From NCBI RefSeq assembly GCF_927798095.1, contig NZ_CAKMMF010000021.1, positions 45,074 through 109,073 on the forward strand: a stretch of 64,000 nt of DNA, written 5' to 3'. Position 1 is the first letter of the stretch; the number at the start of each line of letters is the position of its first letter. The position numbers were made by a program, and so were the translations under genes. The notes under the pieces are model-generated. The model worked only from the letters and a program-made list of their open reading frames with translations. It searched no databases and was not told the origin of the DNA. The DNA comes from Paenibacillus plantiphilus (lineage in GTDB: Bacteria; Bacillota; Bacilli; Paenibacillales; Paenibacillaceae). This document shows, in pieces, positions 1-9,636 of this stretch.

Positions 1-31
1 GCTGGTTGCCAGAAGTGCGCTGCAAGCGCGA
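1..31. repeat. Left inverted repeat flanking the first SLH gene
   Basis: These 31 bases match the reverse complement of 2253-2283 at 29 of 31 positions. Between the two copies lie only the SLH gene and its terminator. The copy touches the window edge, so it could extend further left. It may be the end of a small transposon-like element or an inversion site; no transposase or invertase lies between the copies. Confidence 0.7.
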
Positions 32-133
32 ACATAGCGTTAAGGTTGGCGGTGTCAACGATTGAAATCCGTGGCAGGAGCAGTCAGTCCCCTGGCACTG
101 TCACCCCATTAAAACCTAAAGATCGAATGCATT

Positions 134-175
134 AAAAAATAGCGGTGAAGGGATAACCTCCCTTACACCGCTATT
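134..175 (-). terminator. Rho-independent terminator of the first SLH gene
   Basis: A 10-bp stem (AATAGCGGTG pairing with CACCGCTATT, with an inner GGG/CCC pair) is followed on the minus strand by a run of six T. It lies about 100 bp past the stop of the minus-strand SLH gene. Confidence 0.85.
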
Positions 176-274
176 GTGCTAGTTTAAATCATATTTTCGT
201 TCGAGAGCTGCCCTGAGCTCAATGTTGAATGTGCGAACCCTTAGCAGTGTTACGATTATGACCTTCCTTAATCC

Positions 275-2152
275 TTATGGTAAGTAAAGGTCAACAACGT
301 CCTGAATATCTTGTTTACTAGACATAGGTGTTCCAAAAGGATTGCTTCTGGAATCCTGATAGGCAAATACAAGGGCATCTAAGATATCACTTAAGTTCGA
401 AGCTGTCACTCCGGTTATTCCAGCAAGATTGAATACTTCTTCGTCAGGGGCAGATCCTCCACCGTAAGGATTCAAATAAGCATAGATTGCATCTACCATA
501 ATTGCTTGAATAGTCTCAACAACAATCGCTTGAATTTGAGCCAATGTTCTTGGAAGTGGCGTTGCACTGGTTTCCAAATAGTATTGGACGGCGGATAGGT
601 TATCTGATGTGACATCCGTAATACCTGCAGTGGCAAAAGTCGTCGCATCAACATTGGTCCATACAGTCGAAGCCGATGCAGCATTAATCAAATCTAGTGC
701 CGTTTGCTTCGCAATATCGTCGATAACCGCATTGACGATGGCTTGAATTTCCGAAACCGTCCACGGAGCCGTTCCGTCCGCGTCCAGCGCGGCTTTAACA
801 GCTGATACATTGGATGTGGTTACGCCCGTAATACCTGCAGTGGCAAAAGTCGTCGCATCAACATTGGTCCATACAGTCGAAGCCGATGCAGCATTAATCA
901 AATCTAGTGCCGTTTGCTTCGCAATATCGTCGATAACCGCATTGACGATGGCTTGAATTTCCGAAACTGTCCACGGAGCCGTTCCGTCCGCGTCCAGCGC
1001 GGCTTTAACAGCTGATACATTGGATGTGGTTACGCCCGTAATTCCCGCATTGGCAAAAGTCATTTCATCAACATTGTCCCATTCACCCGAAGCCGATGCT
1101 TCATTGATCAAATCTAGTGGCGATTTCTGCACGCTAATCGTGTACGACGCTGACATGATCTCACTGTCTCTCATGCCATTTTGTACCGCAAGAGCCTTGA
1201 CCGTCATTGCGCTATTCACTATGATCGGAACGCTATATACGAGGCCATTCGTCCTCGTCGGCGTGCTGCTATCTGTCGTATAGTAGATTGTTGCGCCACC
1301 CGTTGCACTAAGCGATACTTGCGTACCTGACACGACAGCTCCGCTAGCAGGATTGGCTGCCGGTGTCGCGAGAGTCTGTACAGGAGTCGTAACGTTCGGC
1401 GTGCTTGTTGAATCGGTTGTCGGCTTTTCTTCTTCCTTCTTCTTCTGTTCTTCCTCTTTTTTCTTCTCTTCTTCCTCTTTCTTCTTCTGTTCTACCTGTT
1501 CTACCTGTGCTACGTATTGCCCCTTGGCTTCGTATGCGCCCGTAAGAAGCAGAGCGCGCGTTGCGTTGGCTTGACCGCCGAACTTTCCGTCCGCTCCGTT
1601 GTCCAACAATTTTAGTTTCAGCGCCAAGGCGACATACCCCTCCGCCCAGTTAGATACAGTAGCATCATTCACGCCTGGCGTTGCCTTCGCTTCCTCGTTC
1701 ATGTCGAGTCCGCGAACAAGGAACGTCGCGAGCTGCTCCTTCGTCACCTTACCGGCAGGATTGTAAATCCCATTGCCGTAGCCATCCGTAATCCCTGCTG
1801 CTTTCACCGCCTCGACGTACGGCAACGCGTATCCATTTGCAGGATCGTCGGCTTTGACGTCTTTGAATGAAGACGTCTTTAAGTCCGTATCCACCTTCAA
1901 ACCGAAAATCAACGCTGCAACCTTAGCGAATTGAGCCCTGTTCATCTCTTCCTTGATACCGAATTTGCTATCGCTCACACCGTTGAATATACCAGCGGAG
2001 ATCATCGCGTCGAACTTGGCTTTCGTTGCTGCATCCAGATCCTTCAAGTCCGTAAAGTCGGCTGAAGTCTTCGTTGCGCCTGCTGCAAAGCTGATGGAAA
2101 AATGAAAGCACAATAGCACCGCCATCAATAATCCGACAATTTTTTTCCTCAT
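275..2152 (-). CDS. SLH-domain surface protein with tandem 70-residue repeats
   Basis: A secreted protein of 625 residues that probably binds the cell-wall polysaccharide through SLH domains. A signal peptide covers about residues 1-24. Three SLH motifs follow (about 30-215), unusually at the N-terminus. Then come a Lys/Glu-rich charged linker (about 220-245) and a chitobiase C-terminal-like beta-sandwich (about 260-340, with a typical YYTTDSSTPT motif). The C-terminus holds four 70-residue units, two of them nearly identical in DNA. The gene is a single transcription unit with its own terminator, flanked by inverted repeats. RBS-like GGGGG lies just upstream of the ATG. The function of the repeat units is unknown; adhesion or surface display is an inference. 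Confidence 0.85.
   Translation of the reverse strand: MRKKIVGLLMAVLLCFHFSISFAAGATKTSADFTDLKDLDAATKAKFDAMISAGIFNGVSDSKFGIKEEMNRAQFAKVAALIFGLKVDTDLKTSSFKDVKADDPANGYALPYVEAVKAAGITDGYGNGIYNPAGKVTKEQLATFLVRGLDMNEEAKATPGVNDATVSNWAEGYVALALKLKLLDNGADGKFGGQANATRALLLTGAYEAKGQYVAQVEQVEQKKKEEEEKKKEEEQKKKEEEKPTTDSTSTPNVTTPVQTLATPAANPASGAVVSGTQVSLSATGGATIYYTTDSSTPTRTNGLVYSVPIIVNSAMTVKALAVQNGMRDSEIMSASYTISVQKSPLDLINEASASGEWDNVDEMTFANAGITGVTTSNVSAVKAALDADGTAPWTVSEIQAIVNAVIDDIAKQTALDLINAASASTVWTNVDATTFATAGITGVTTSNVSAVKAALDADGTAPWTVSEIQAIVNAVIDDIAKQTALDLINAASASTVWTNVDATTFATAGITDVTSDNLSAVQYYLETSATPLPRTLAQIQAIVVETIQAIMVDAIYAYLNPYGGGSAPDEEVFNLAGITGVTASNLSDILDALVFAYQDSRSNPFGTPMSSKQDIQDVVDLYLP
488..1117 (-). repeat. 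Three tandem 210-bp coding repeats
   Basis: The units run 908-1117, 698-907 and 488-697 in gene order, each 210 bp (70 codons); a fourth, diverged unit covers 275-487. The window 618-827 and the window 828-1037 are almost identical, which points to a recent in-frame duplication. Confidence 0.9.
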
Positions 2153-2252
2153 CGTTTGTCCCCCTGAAGTAAGATATATGATATCGATTTTCCTCCTTCA
2201 ATTGTATCATGGTAGATTAGTCCATCTATGAAACATAAAGAAAACTTTAAGA

Positions 2253-2283
2253 TCGCGCTTGCAGTGCACTTCTGGCAACTAGC
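2253..2283. repeat. Right inverted repeat flanking the first SLH gene
   Basis: Inverse copy of bases 1-31 with two mismatches (positions 4 and 19 of the repeat). It lies about 100 bp upstream of the SLH start, so the gene and its probable promoter sit inside the 2.28-kb bracket. Confidence 0.7.
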
Positions 2284-2613
2284 ATATATCCTGAAAGCTC
2301 CTTAAATTTAGCATCTTATAAGGATATGCTGACGTTGATTCGATGCGATATTAAGCGATTGTAACAGATGGAGCGGGATTTCGGGTTCTAATACAACGAG
2401 GTAGCGGCAAAAACGATGGTCGTAAGTATGACTAATCAGCATGTCAAAGGATCGGCCCTGTTTTCTGTCAAGCCTCACAGCCGCATGGAGTTCGGGCCAA
2501 TTTGAGGATGCGAAAGTTGAGTTATATACTAATAAATAGAGGGTTATTCGGGAGAAATGTCGAATGAGCCTATAGAACTATTATTAATGAAGACATAGAT
2601 AGGAGTTAGAACA
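2284..2613 (+). other. Intergenic stretch with a decayed reading frame
   Basis: From about 2324 a plus-strand frame starts with ATG, runs MLTLIRCDIKRL, meets TAA, continues MERDFGF, meets another TAA and then stays open for about 38 codons to 2503. The open parts look coding, so this may be a dead gene; I do not recognise the family. The last 60 bases before hsdM carry its RBS (AGGAG, 8 bases from the ATG). Confidence 0.35.
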
Positions 2614-4083
2614 ATGCTATCAGGAGAAGTTCGCAATAAAATAGATAAAATATGGTCAGATATATGGGCAGGTGGGATCACCAATCCATTAACCGTTATA
2701 GAACAACTAACCTACTTGATGTTTATTCGTTCCCTCGATGAGAAGGAACTGGAAAATGAAAGCTTTGAGGCATTAAGCGGTGAAGTGATGCCGAAGATTT
2801 TCCCGCAGGATGAGAATGGACAAGCAATGCGTTGGAGTAAATTTAAAACTAAGGATTCGCGAATTATATATGATATTGTTGGCACGAAAGTGTTCCCATT
2901 TATTAAAGAATTGAATGGAGCCAATACGACTGCCTTTTCACGATATATGCAGGATGCCATGTTTTTGGTCCCAACTCCGCAAGTTTTGCAAAAGATGATT
3001 ACAGGCCTTGATGAGCTGTATGAACACGATATTAAAGAGCTAGATATGCAGGGCGACCTGTACGAGTATATGCTCGGTAAACTGGCTTCCGCAGGACAGA
3101 ATGGTCAGTTCAGAACACCAAAGCATATTCGCGATATGATGGTTGGTCTTCTTGCTCCAACGCCAAATGATAAGATTTGTGATCCGGCATGCGGAACGGC
3201 GGGATTCCTTGTATCAACTTCAGAATATATTAGAGAAAAATATGAAGCTGAGATGACTAGCGAGCAATGGGAGCATTTTGCAGGGGAGATGTTCTCAGGA
3301 TTTGATACGGACCGCACGATGCTTCGGCTTTCGGCAATGAATCTAATGCTTCACTCGATTACGCAGCCTAATATTGATTATGTGGATAGCGTATCGAAGC
3401 AGAATCATACTTCTTCCGCATACGATATTGTACTAGCCAATCCTCCATTTACAGGTACAGTTGATGCTGAGAGTATTCACGATAACCTGAAGACTGTCTG
3501 CGATACCAAAAAGACTGAGCTTTTGTTTGTGGCGCTCTTTTTGCGGATTCTGCGTAAAGGCGGACGCTGCGCTTGTATCGTGCCTGATGGCGTTTTGTTT
3601 GGTTCTACCAAGGCACATAAGTCCTTGCGTAAAGAGCTTGTAGAGAATCATCAGCTTCAGGCTGTTATCTCCATGCCAAGTGGTGTCTTTAAGCCATACG
3701 CAGGTGTTAGCACAGCCATTCTATTGTTTACGAAGACAGGTGCAGGCGGTACGGATAAAGTGTGGTTTTACGATATGAAAGCCGATGGCTTCTCCTTGGA
3801 TGATAAACGTTCTGCTGTTGAAGCCAATGACATTCCTGATATTCTTGCCCGTTTCCACAACCTTGAAGGTGAAGTTGACCGCAAGCCAACCGAGCCGAGT
3901 TTCTTGGTGGGCAAGGCTGCTATTGAAGCCAATGATTATGATTTATCAATCAATCGATATAAAGAAGTTGTTTATGACAAGGTGGAGTATGATACGCCTG
4001 CAGTGATTATGGGACGCCTTGATGAGCTAAACCTTAATATCGCCTCCAAGATGGAGGAATTGAGGAGGCTTCTTGGTGAGTAA
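2614..4083 (+). CDS. hsdM: Type I restriction-modification DNA methyltransferase (M subunit)
   Basis: This is the modification subunit that transfers methyl from S-adenosylmethionine to N6 of adenine in the site chosen by HsdS; M2S is the methylase and R2M2S the restriction enzyme. The N-terminal HsdM helical domain comes first (about 1-140). GQFRTP (about 163) is the usual entry to the methylase fold, motif I is DPACGTAGF (about 190-198) and the catalytic motif IV is NPPF (about 275-278). The length of 489 residues is normal for HsdM. The gene overlaps hsdS by 8 bases and starts a three-gene operon. Confidence 0.97.
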   Translation: MLSGEVRNKIDKIWSDIWAGGITNPLTVIEQLTYLMFIRSLDEKELENESFEALSGEVMPKIFPQDENGQAMRWSKFKTKDSRIIYDIVGTKVFPFIKELNGANTTAFSRYMQDAMFLVPTPQVLQKMITGLDELYEHDIKELDMQGDLYEYMLGKLASAGQNGQFRTPKHIRDMMVGLLAPTPNDKICDPACGTAGFLVSTSEYIREKYEAEMTSEQWEHFAGEMFSGFDTDRTMLRLSAMNLMLHSITQPNIDYVDSVSKQNHTSSAYDIVLANPPFTGTVDAESIHDNLKTVCDTKKTELLFVALFLRILRKGGRCACIVPDGVLFGSTKAHKSLRKELVENHQLQAVISMPSGVFKPYAGVSTAILLFTKTGAGGTDKVWFYDMKADGFSLDDKRSAVEANDIPDILARFHNLEGEVDRKPTEPSFLVGKAAIEANDYDLSINRYKEVVYDKVEYDTPAVIMGRLDELNLNIASKMEELRRLLGE

Positions 4084-5179
4084 GTGGGAAATGGTTAGGT
4101 GGAGTGAAATTGTTGAAATAAAAAACGGCAGGAATCAAAAAGCTGTTGAAGATAGTAATGGACGATATCCCATATATGGTAGTGGGGGGGTAATGGGATA
4201 CGCAAATGACTTTCTATGTAATGAAGATACTGTAATTATTGGTCGAAAAGGTAACATCAATAAACCTATATACGTTAGTGAAAAGTTTTGGAATGTGGAC
4301 ACAGCATTTGGATTAAGCCCGAAAAATAACATGTTGAGCTCAAAATTTTTATATTATTTTTGCATCAAGTTTAATTTTGAAAAGCTTAATACAACGGTCA
4401 CAATACCAAGCCTTACAAAAAGCAACTTATTGAATATAAAAATCCCTCTTCCGCCAATAGAAAAGCAAAAGCATATCGCCAAAACGTTAGACATCGCCGC
4501 AGAATTGCTTGCCATGCGCAAACAGCAGCTTGCAGAGCTGGACAATCTTATCAAATCCACCTTTTATGATATGTTTGGTGATCCTGTTGTTAATGAAAAA
4601 GGGTGGCATATTAATCGATTAAGTGACTGCATGAGTATTATTGGGGGTTATGCATTTAAAAGTACTGATTTCTCTGATGATGGAATCCCAGTAATTAAAA
4701 TAGGGAATATCAATTCAGGCATCTTTAATGATAAAGGTATTTCCTTTTGGAAGCACGATAGAAAACTTGAGAAATACTCACTACTCCCCAAAGATGTGGT
4801 TATTTCTCTAACAGGCACTGTAGGTAAAGATGATTATGCAAATGTTTGTATACTACCAGATTCATATCCGAAATATTATCTAAATCAACGTAATGCTAAA
4901 TTAGAGTTGAATAAAAATATCGTTGTTTATTATCTATTGTATTTATTAAGGGATACAAAAATTAAGGGGAAATTGACTGGTATAAGTAGAGGGATAAGGC
5001 AAGCAAATATATCGAATTCGGATATAACAGCTTTGATGATACCACTCCCACCCATCGAACTCCAAAACCAGTTCGCCAACATCGTCACCAAAATCGAAGA
5101 GCAAAAAGCTCTTGTGAAAAAGGCAATAGACGAAACGCAGTACCTGTTTGACAGCTTAATGAGCGAGTATTTCGAGTGA
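4076..5179 (+). CDS. hsdS: Type I restriction-modification specificity subunit (S)
   Basis: The S subunit recognises the bipartite DNA site for the hsdM/hsdR complex. Two target-recognition domains are visible, each ending in the conserved region: LPPIEKQKHIAKTLD near residue 125 followed by a coiled-coil spacer, and LPPIELQNQF near residue 320 with a second spacer. The recognition halves themselves are variable, so the site cannot be read. I start at GTG 4076, seven bases after AGGAGG in the end of hsdM; TTG 4073 is possible but too close to that RBS. 367 residues is slightly short for two domains but complete. Confidence 0.93.
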   Translation: MSKWEMVRWSEIVEIKNGRNQKAVEDSNGRYPIYGSGGVMGYANDFLCNEDTVIIGRKGNINKPIYVSEKFWNVDTAFGLSPKNNMLSSKFLYYFCIKFNFEKLNTTVTIPSLTKSNLLNIKIPLPPIEKQKHIAKTLDIAAELLAMRKQQLAELDNLIKSTFYDMFGDPVVNEKGWHINRLSDCMSIIGGYAFKSTDFSDDGIPVIKIGNINSGIFNDKGISFWKHDRKLEKYSLLPKDVVISLTGTVGKDDYANVCILPDSYPKYYLNQRNAKLELNKNIVVYYLLYLLRDTKIKGKLTGISRGIRQANISNSDITALMIPLPPIELQNQFANIVTKIEEQKALVKKAIDETQYLFDSLMSEYFE

Positions 5180-5210
5180 ATTAATAACTTTAAACTGAGA
5201 GGTGAACCTA

Positions 5211-8200
5211 ATGTCTGCAAACTTCGAATTCTTACAAGGACAAACAGAATACACCTTATTTGCTACTGCTTGCATCGAAGCGGAGCGGGTACTTGCCACC
5301 TCTCCAGCTATGGCTGCAGTAGGCAGCCGTAAGGCTTTGGAGCTTGCGGTGAAATGGGTGTATGCTGCGGATAACACTATCACCATGCCGTATAAGGATA
5401 ATTTGCAGGCATTGATTCATGAGCCCTCCTTCAAATTCGCAATGGAAAACCAGACATGGGGCAAGCTGCCCTATATCATCAAGCTGGGGAACCTTGCGGT
5501 ACATACGGATAAAGCCATCAGCCGAAGTGATGCGGTTCTTTCGCTTTCCGCCTTGTTTGAATTCGTGCAGTGGCTGGATTATTGCTATGGTGCAAACTAT
5601 GAAGAACGCTATTTCGCAGAAGAGAGTATTCCTGCGGAAAAGGTCGTTCTTGACGAAGCGAAGATCAAAGAGAAAGACAGCTTAATTGAACAAAAGGATT
5701 CCGAGATCGAGGCATTACGCGCCAAGATCGCGTCTATGAGTGATCGACTTACCGCAGACAAAGACCAGCACAAGGAAGAACGCCAGTTCACGCCTCAGGA
5801 CATATCAGAATTCCAAACTCGTAAAAAATATATCGATGTGGACTTGAAGCTGCTTGGTTGGACATTTGGCGATGATGTGCGAGAAGAAGTAGAGCTTCAC
5901 GGAATGCCTAATCACGAAGAGAAGGGCTATGCCGATTATGTGCTTTACGGCAAAGATGGACTACCCCTTGCGATCATTGAAGCGAAGCGCACCTCCAAAG
6001 ATGCGAAGATCGGAACCCATCAGGCGAAGCTGTATGCTGACTGTTTAGAGAGAATGACCGGCAGACGCCCCATGATGTTTACCACGAACGGCTTTGAAAC
6101 CAATCTATGGGATGATGTCACCTCTCCGCAGCGTAAGGTGAGTGGTATATTTTCCAAGGCTGATCTGGAAAAGCTGATGAACCGCCGTAACGAACGTAAA
6201 ATGTTAGACGAAGTGCTTATTGATGAGAGGATCACAGACCGTTACTATCAGAAGGAAGCCATTCGAGCGGTATGTGAAAATATTATAACAGGCCATAGAC
6301 GAGCATTACTCGTTATGGCGACAGGTACAGGCAAGACGAGAACGGCATCCAGTTTGACCGATGTGTTATCCCGAGGAGGATATGTAACGAATATTTTGTT
6401 TTTGGCAGACAGAACGGCCCTAGTTAAACAAGCGAAGGACGACTTCAAAAATTATTTGCCTGACATGTCCTTGTGTAATTTGTTAAGCAATAAGGATGAT
6501 AAAACCGCTCGCATTGTATTTTCAACTTATCCGACCATGCTTAACGCAATTGATAATGTGAAGAGTGATGATGGTAAGCGATTGTTTACTCCTGCCCACT
6601 TCGATTTGATTGTGGTCGATGAAGCGCACAGAAGTATTTTTAAGAAATATCGTGCGATATTTGAATATTTTGACGCGATCATAGTAGGTTTGACAGCAAC
6701 CCCGAAGACGGAAGTTGACCGCAATACGTATGATTTTTTCGAGATGGAGAGCGGCGTGCCAACCTATGCTTATGCCTATGAGACCGCAGTAGAGGTTGAC
6801 CGCGTGTTGGTACCTTACCATAATATTGAGGTCACAACGAAGTTCCTGGAGCAGGGGATTACCTATGATAAACTTTCTCCAGAAGATCAGGCGCGATATG
6901 AAGAGGATTTTACAGATGAGGATGGCGAAATGCCTGACTTTATTCCATCACCTGCGGTCAATGAATTTATCTTTAATCAATCTACGGTTGATCGAGTGCT
7001 AGAAGATTTGATGACCAAGGGTATTAAGGTAGCAGGCGGGGATCGGCTGGGGAAGACAATCGTTTTTGCTCAAAATAAAAGTCACGCTCAATATATTGTT
7101 GAACGATTCAATAGGCTTTACCCGCAGTATAACGGCAGCTTTACGAAGCGTATTGTCTCCGATGATAGTTATGCTCAAAGTCTTATTGATGACTTTAAGG
7201 CCGCTAGTAAAGAGCCGCATATCGCGGTATCCGTAGATATGTTGGATACGGGCATCGATGTACCGGGGATCGTCAATTTGGTGTTTTTTAAGCGTATTCG
7301 TTCAAAAGCGAAGTTTTGGCAAATGATCGGCCGTGGGACGAGATTGTGCAAAGGTTTGTTCGGAGAGGGAGAAGATAAAACTCGCTTCGTCATCTTTGAT
7401 TATCTTGGCAATTTTGAGTTTTTCCGTCAACACAAGGAGGGGCTGCAGGGCAATGAAACCCTGAGTCTATCCGAAGCTATCTTTGCAAAGCGAATTCGAT
7501 TGATTCATCATATGCAGCAGTCCGTCTTTATCGATGAGTCTTATCAAACGATCCGTACAGAACTGATAACAACGGTCACGGAGCAGATCAATGCTCTTAA
7601 TACGGAACTGGTTTCGGTGAAGATGCAGTTGCAATATATCGAGAAGTACAAATCTGCGGAAGCCTTTGTCTGTTTATCAGACGTAGATAAAGCCAACCTG
7701 ATCAAGTACATTGCGCCTATTGTGTATATGGACGACACGGACGAGTATGCCAAGCGATTCGACAATTCCATGTATGGCTTAATGATCGCCCAAATTGAAG
7801 GATTACCACAATTCAAAAAAGGCAAGAAGCAGCTGATAGATGTATCTATCAAACTATTGGAGCGTGCTACGATTCCACAGATCAAAGAAAAGCTGCAGCT
7901 CATTAACACGATCGGAACAGACGAGTTCTGGGAGAACTCTGATTTATTGAATTTTGAGAAGGTACGTGTGGAGCTGCGAAGTCTAGTGAAGTTTATCGTA
8001 GATGAGGGTGGAAGGAGCCCGATCTATACCAATCTTGCTGACGAAATTCTCACAGTCAGTGAGGGGAAAGCCATGTACAAGGCTTATGATTTTGAGGATT
8101 ACAAGCTGAAGGTTAACCGTTATATTGAGCAGAACCGTGACACACTCGCTATATATAAGCTTCGTAATAATATTCCTCTTACTGCTCTTGACTATGAGAG

Positions 8201-8558
8201 TTTAGAAAAGATTTTTACAGGGGAACTTGGTACGACAGAGGATTATAAACGTGAGTTCCAAGATACACCCTTCGGCTTACTGGTGCGTAAAGTTGCCAAG
8301 CTTGAATATGAAGCTGCGATTGTGGCGTTCTCTGAATTTATTAACGACGAGTCGCTGAGTCAGGTGCAAATCGTCTTTGTCAAAAAGGTTATCGATTATA
8401 TCGTCCAGAATGGCTATATTGACAATGTAGCTGAACTCACAAAACCACCTTTTGATAAACCACAAAGCTTTATCAAACTATTTGATGGTACGAAACAAAG
8501 AAAGCTTGTAGAGATGGTTACGAAGATAAAAGAGAATGCGGTTAAGATCATGGGCTAA
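5211..8558 (+). CDS. hsdR: Type I restriction endonuclease, motor and nuclease subunit (R)
   Basis: The R subunit translocates unmethylated DNA by ATP hydrolysis and cuts it. A DUF4145-like N-terminal domain (about 5-130) precedes a short coiled coil (about 145-185). The PD-(D/E)XK nuclease shows D241 and E257-A-K (GLPLAIIEAKRTS). The helicase part has Walker A ATGTGKT (about 370), DEAH (about 470), TATP (about 494) and the second RecA domain with GRGTRL (about 707), then the EcoEI-type C-terminal domain. At about 1,115 residues it is full length. I use ATG 5211 after GAGAGGTG, not the upstream GTG that lies inside the RBS. It lies 31 bases behind hsdS in the same operon. Confidence 0.96.
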   Translation: MSANFEFLQGQTEYTLFATACIEAERVLATSPAMAAVGSRKALELAVKWVYAADNTITMPYKDNLQALIHEPSFKFAMENQTWGKLPYIIKLGNLAVHTDKAISRSDAVLSLSALFEFVQWLDYCYGANYEERYFAEESIPAEKVVLDEAKIKEKDSLIEQKDSEIEALRAKIASMSDRLTADKDQHKEERQFTPQDISEFQTRKKYIDVDLKLLGWTFGDDVREEVELHGMPNHEEKGYADYVLYGKDGLPLAIIEAKRTSKDAKIGTHQAKLYADCLERMTGRRPMMFTTNGFETNLWDDVTSPQRKVSGIFSKADLEKLMNRRNERKMLDEVLIDERITDRYYQKEAIRAVCENIITGHRRALLVMATGTGKTRTASSLTDVLSRGGYVTNILFLADRTALVKQAKDDFKNYLPDMSLCNLLSNKDDKTARIVFSTYPTMLNAIDNVKSDDGKRLFTPAHFDLIVVDEAHRSIFKKYRAIFEYFDAIIVGLTATPKTEVDRNTYDFFEMESGVPTYAYAYETAVEVDRVLVPYHNIEVTTKFLEQGITYDKLSPEDQARYEEDFTDEDGEMPDFIPSPAVNEFIFNQSTVDRVLEDLMTKGIKVAGGDRLGKTIVFAQNKSHAQYIVERFNRLYPQYNGSFTKRIVSDDSYAQSLIDDFKAASKEPHIAVSVDMLDTGIDVPGIVNLVFFKRIRSKAKFWQMIGRGTRLCKGLFGEGEDKTRFVIFDYLGNFEFFRQHKEGLQGNETLSLSEAIFAKRIRLIHHMQQSVFIDESYQTIRTELITTVTEQINALNTELVSVKMQLQYIEKYKSAEAFVCLSDVDKANLIKYIAPIVYMDDTDEYAKRFDNSMYGLMIAQIEGLPQFKKGKKQLIDVSIKLLERATIPQIKEKLQLINTIGTDEFWENSDLLNFEKVRVELRSLVKFIVDEGGRSPIYTNLADEILTVSEGKAMYKAYDFEDYKLKVNRYIEQNRDTLAIYKLRNNIPLTALDYESLEKIFTGELGTTEDYKREFQDTPFGLLVRKVAKLEYEAAIVAFSEFINDESLSQVQIVFVKKVIDYIVQNGYIDNVAELTKPPFDKPQSFIKLFDGTKQRKLVEMVTKIKENAVKIMG

Positions 8559-8634
8559 TAGGAAGATTGTAAAATTCTAAAAGCTCACGATCATAAACGA
8601 CCAGCTTTTATGGATGAGCTGGCAAAGCTTATGA

Positions 8635-8661
8635 AAAAGAGGCCAATTGCGGCCTCTTTTG
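8635..8661 (+). terminator. Terminator after the hsd operon
   Basis: AAAGAGGCC and GCGGCCTCTTTT form a stem with a four-base loop and a T-rich end, about 75 bp past hsdR. The symmetric A and T tails allow it to serve the convergent minus-strand gene at 8712-9440 too. Confidence 0.85.
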
Positions 8662-8711
8662 TTCTTTGCGGGACCAACGTCTATCTAAAACAGATTCCAG
8701 CACAACTGACT

Positions 8712-9440
8712 TTAATCAGTCAACGTAATCAGTTTTGTAAAATAATTCAGCCCGTCAACGTCAATGTCACTACTTCCATAAGCATCTAAAAATAAATTCC
8801 TATATTTATCAGTCTTTAAGTTATAGTTAAGTGTCCATATCCCCCAACAAATATCGTAGTGCCTGTCGCCTACCCCGCCATATCCTAAATCAATAAAGCC
8901 TTTGAATGAAAAGTTGTCCATAATGACATTAGGCAAGCAGTAATCCCCATGAATAATAACTTCATCGATAGCTGAATACTTAAACTCGTGTAATATACTG
9001 GGGTCTATCCCTTTGTTATTCACTTCATTTAACAATTCAGTCGTTCTATTACTATAGGGACAGCCCTCGGTAGGAAGTGAATGTAGCATTCTCAAATATT
9101 GACCGAATACACAAGCCAATTTATTTGGGTTTTCAATATGTAATCTTGACGTTCCGTCCTCACCACACACTGCTTCTGAGAATAAATAATCATTATCCAA
9201 ATCTGATTCATAGACATAAACTTTCGGTGCAACATTGTGGCTGCTTAAAAAATCTGACATCCTGTACTCTCGTTCTAGACTCCCTTTTTTACTAATCTTT
9301 AGAAAAGCGCTATCCGCTCCCTGTACAAAAAGAGTCTTGGCATTTTCGGAACAACTACTATCATAAAAAGATGTTGCATTTTTTAAATATTGCCTAATTG
9401 TTGATGGTACCGTTTCTATATCAAAGGAAATCTTCGTCAT
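8712..9440 (-). CDS. APH(3')-like aminoglycoside phosphotransferase family protein
   Basis: A small kinase-fold phosphotransferase of 242 residues; relatives phosphorylate aminoglycosides with ATP, but some act on other small molecules. The catalytic loop is HGDYCLPN (H164, D166, N171) and the metal-binding segment is IDLGYGGVGDRHYD, as in APH(3') enzymes. Lys48 in FLKISKK is the likely ATP lysine. An upstream ATG at 9560 would add 40 residues with no family similarity; I chose 9440 because GGGGGTGAG lies just before it. It stands alone, convergent with hsdR. The real substrate cannot be told from sequence. Confidence 0.85.
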   Translation of the reverse strand: MTKISFDIETVPSTIRQYLKNATSFYDSSCSENAKTLFVQGADSAFLKISKKGSLEREYRMSDFLSSHNVAPKVYVYESDLDNDYLFSEAVCGEDGTSRLHIENPNKLACVFGQYLRMLHSLPTEGCPYSNRTTELLNEVNNKGIDPSILHEFKYSAIDEVIIHGDYCLPNVIMDNFSFKGFIDLGYGGVGDRHYDICWGIWTLNYNLKTDKYRNLFLDAYGSSDIDVDGLNYFTKLITLTD

Positions 9441-9636
9441 CTTCAAACTCTCACCCCCTGTAACTACTTTCCATGTAAATATTACCACAAATTTTTGGAA
9501 GTTCTGAAATGAGCTTGCTCTGTCTGCAAGAATTTTTTTAGAAATTTGATGTACGTACATTCACCCTAATCACTTCCAAAATTAGGTGAATTGTGCTATT
9601 GTGATTTTTTGAATATTATTTGGGAGGCGAGTCGCG

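Noticed and set aside
488..1117. Regular 210-bp repeats as a CRISPR-like array
   Set aside because: The units are contiguous, in frame and coding; there are no short palindromic repeats separated by unique spacers and no cas genes.
8576..8750. Open frame after hsdR (AHDHKRPAFMDELAKLMKK)
   Set aside because: No start or RBS, and it crosses the terminator stem; most likely chance.
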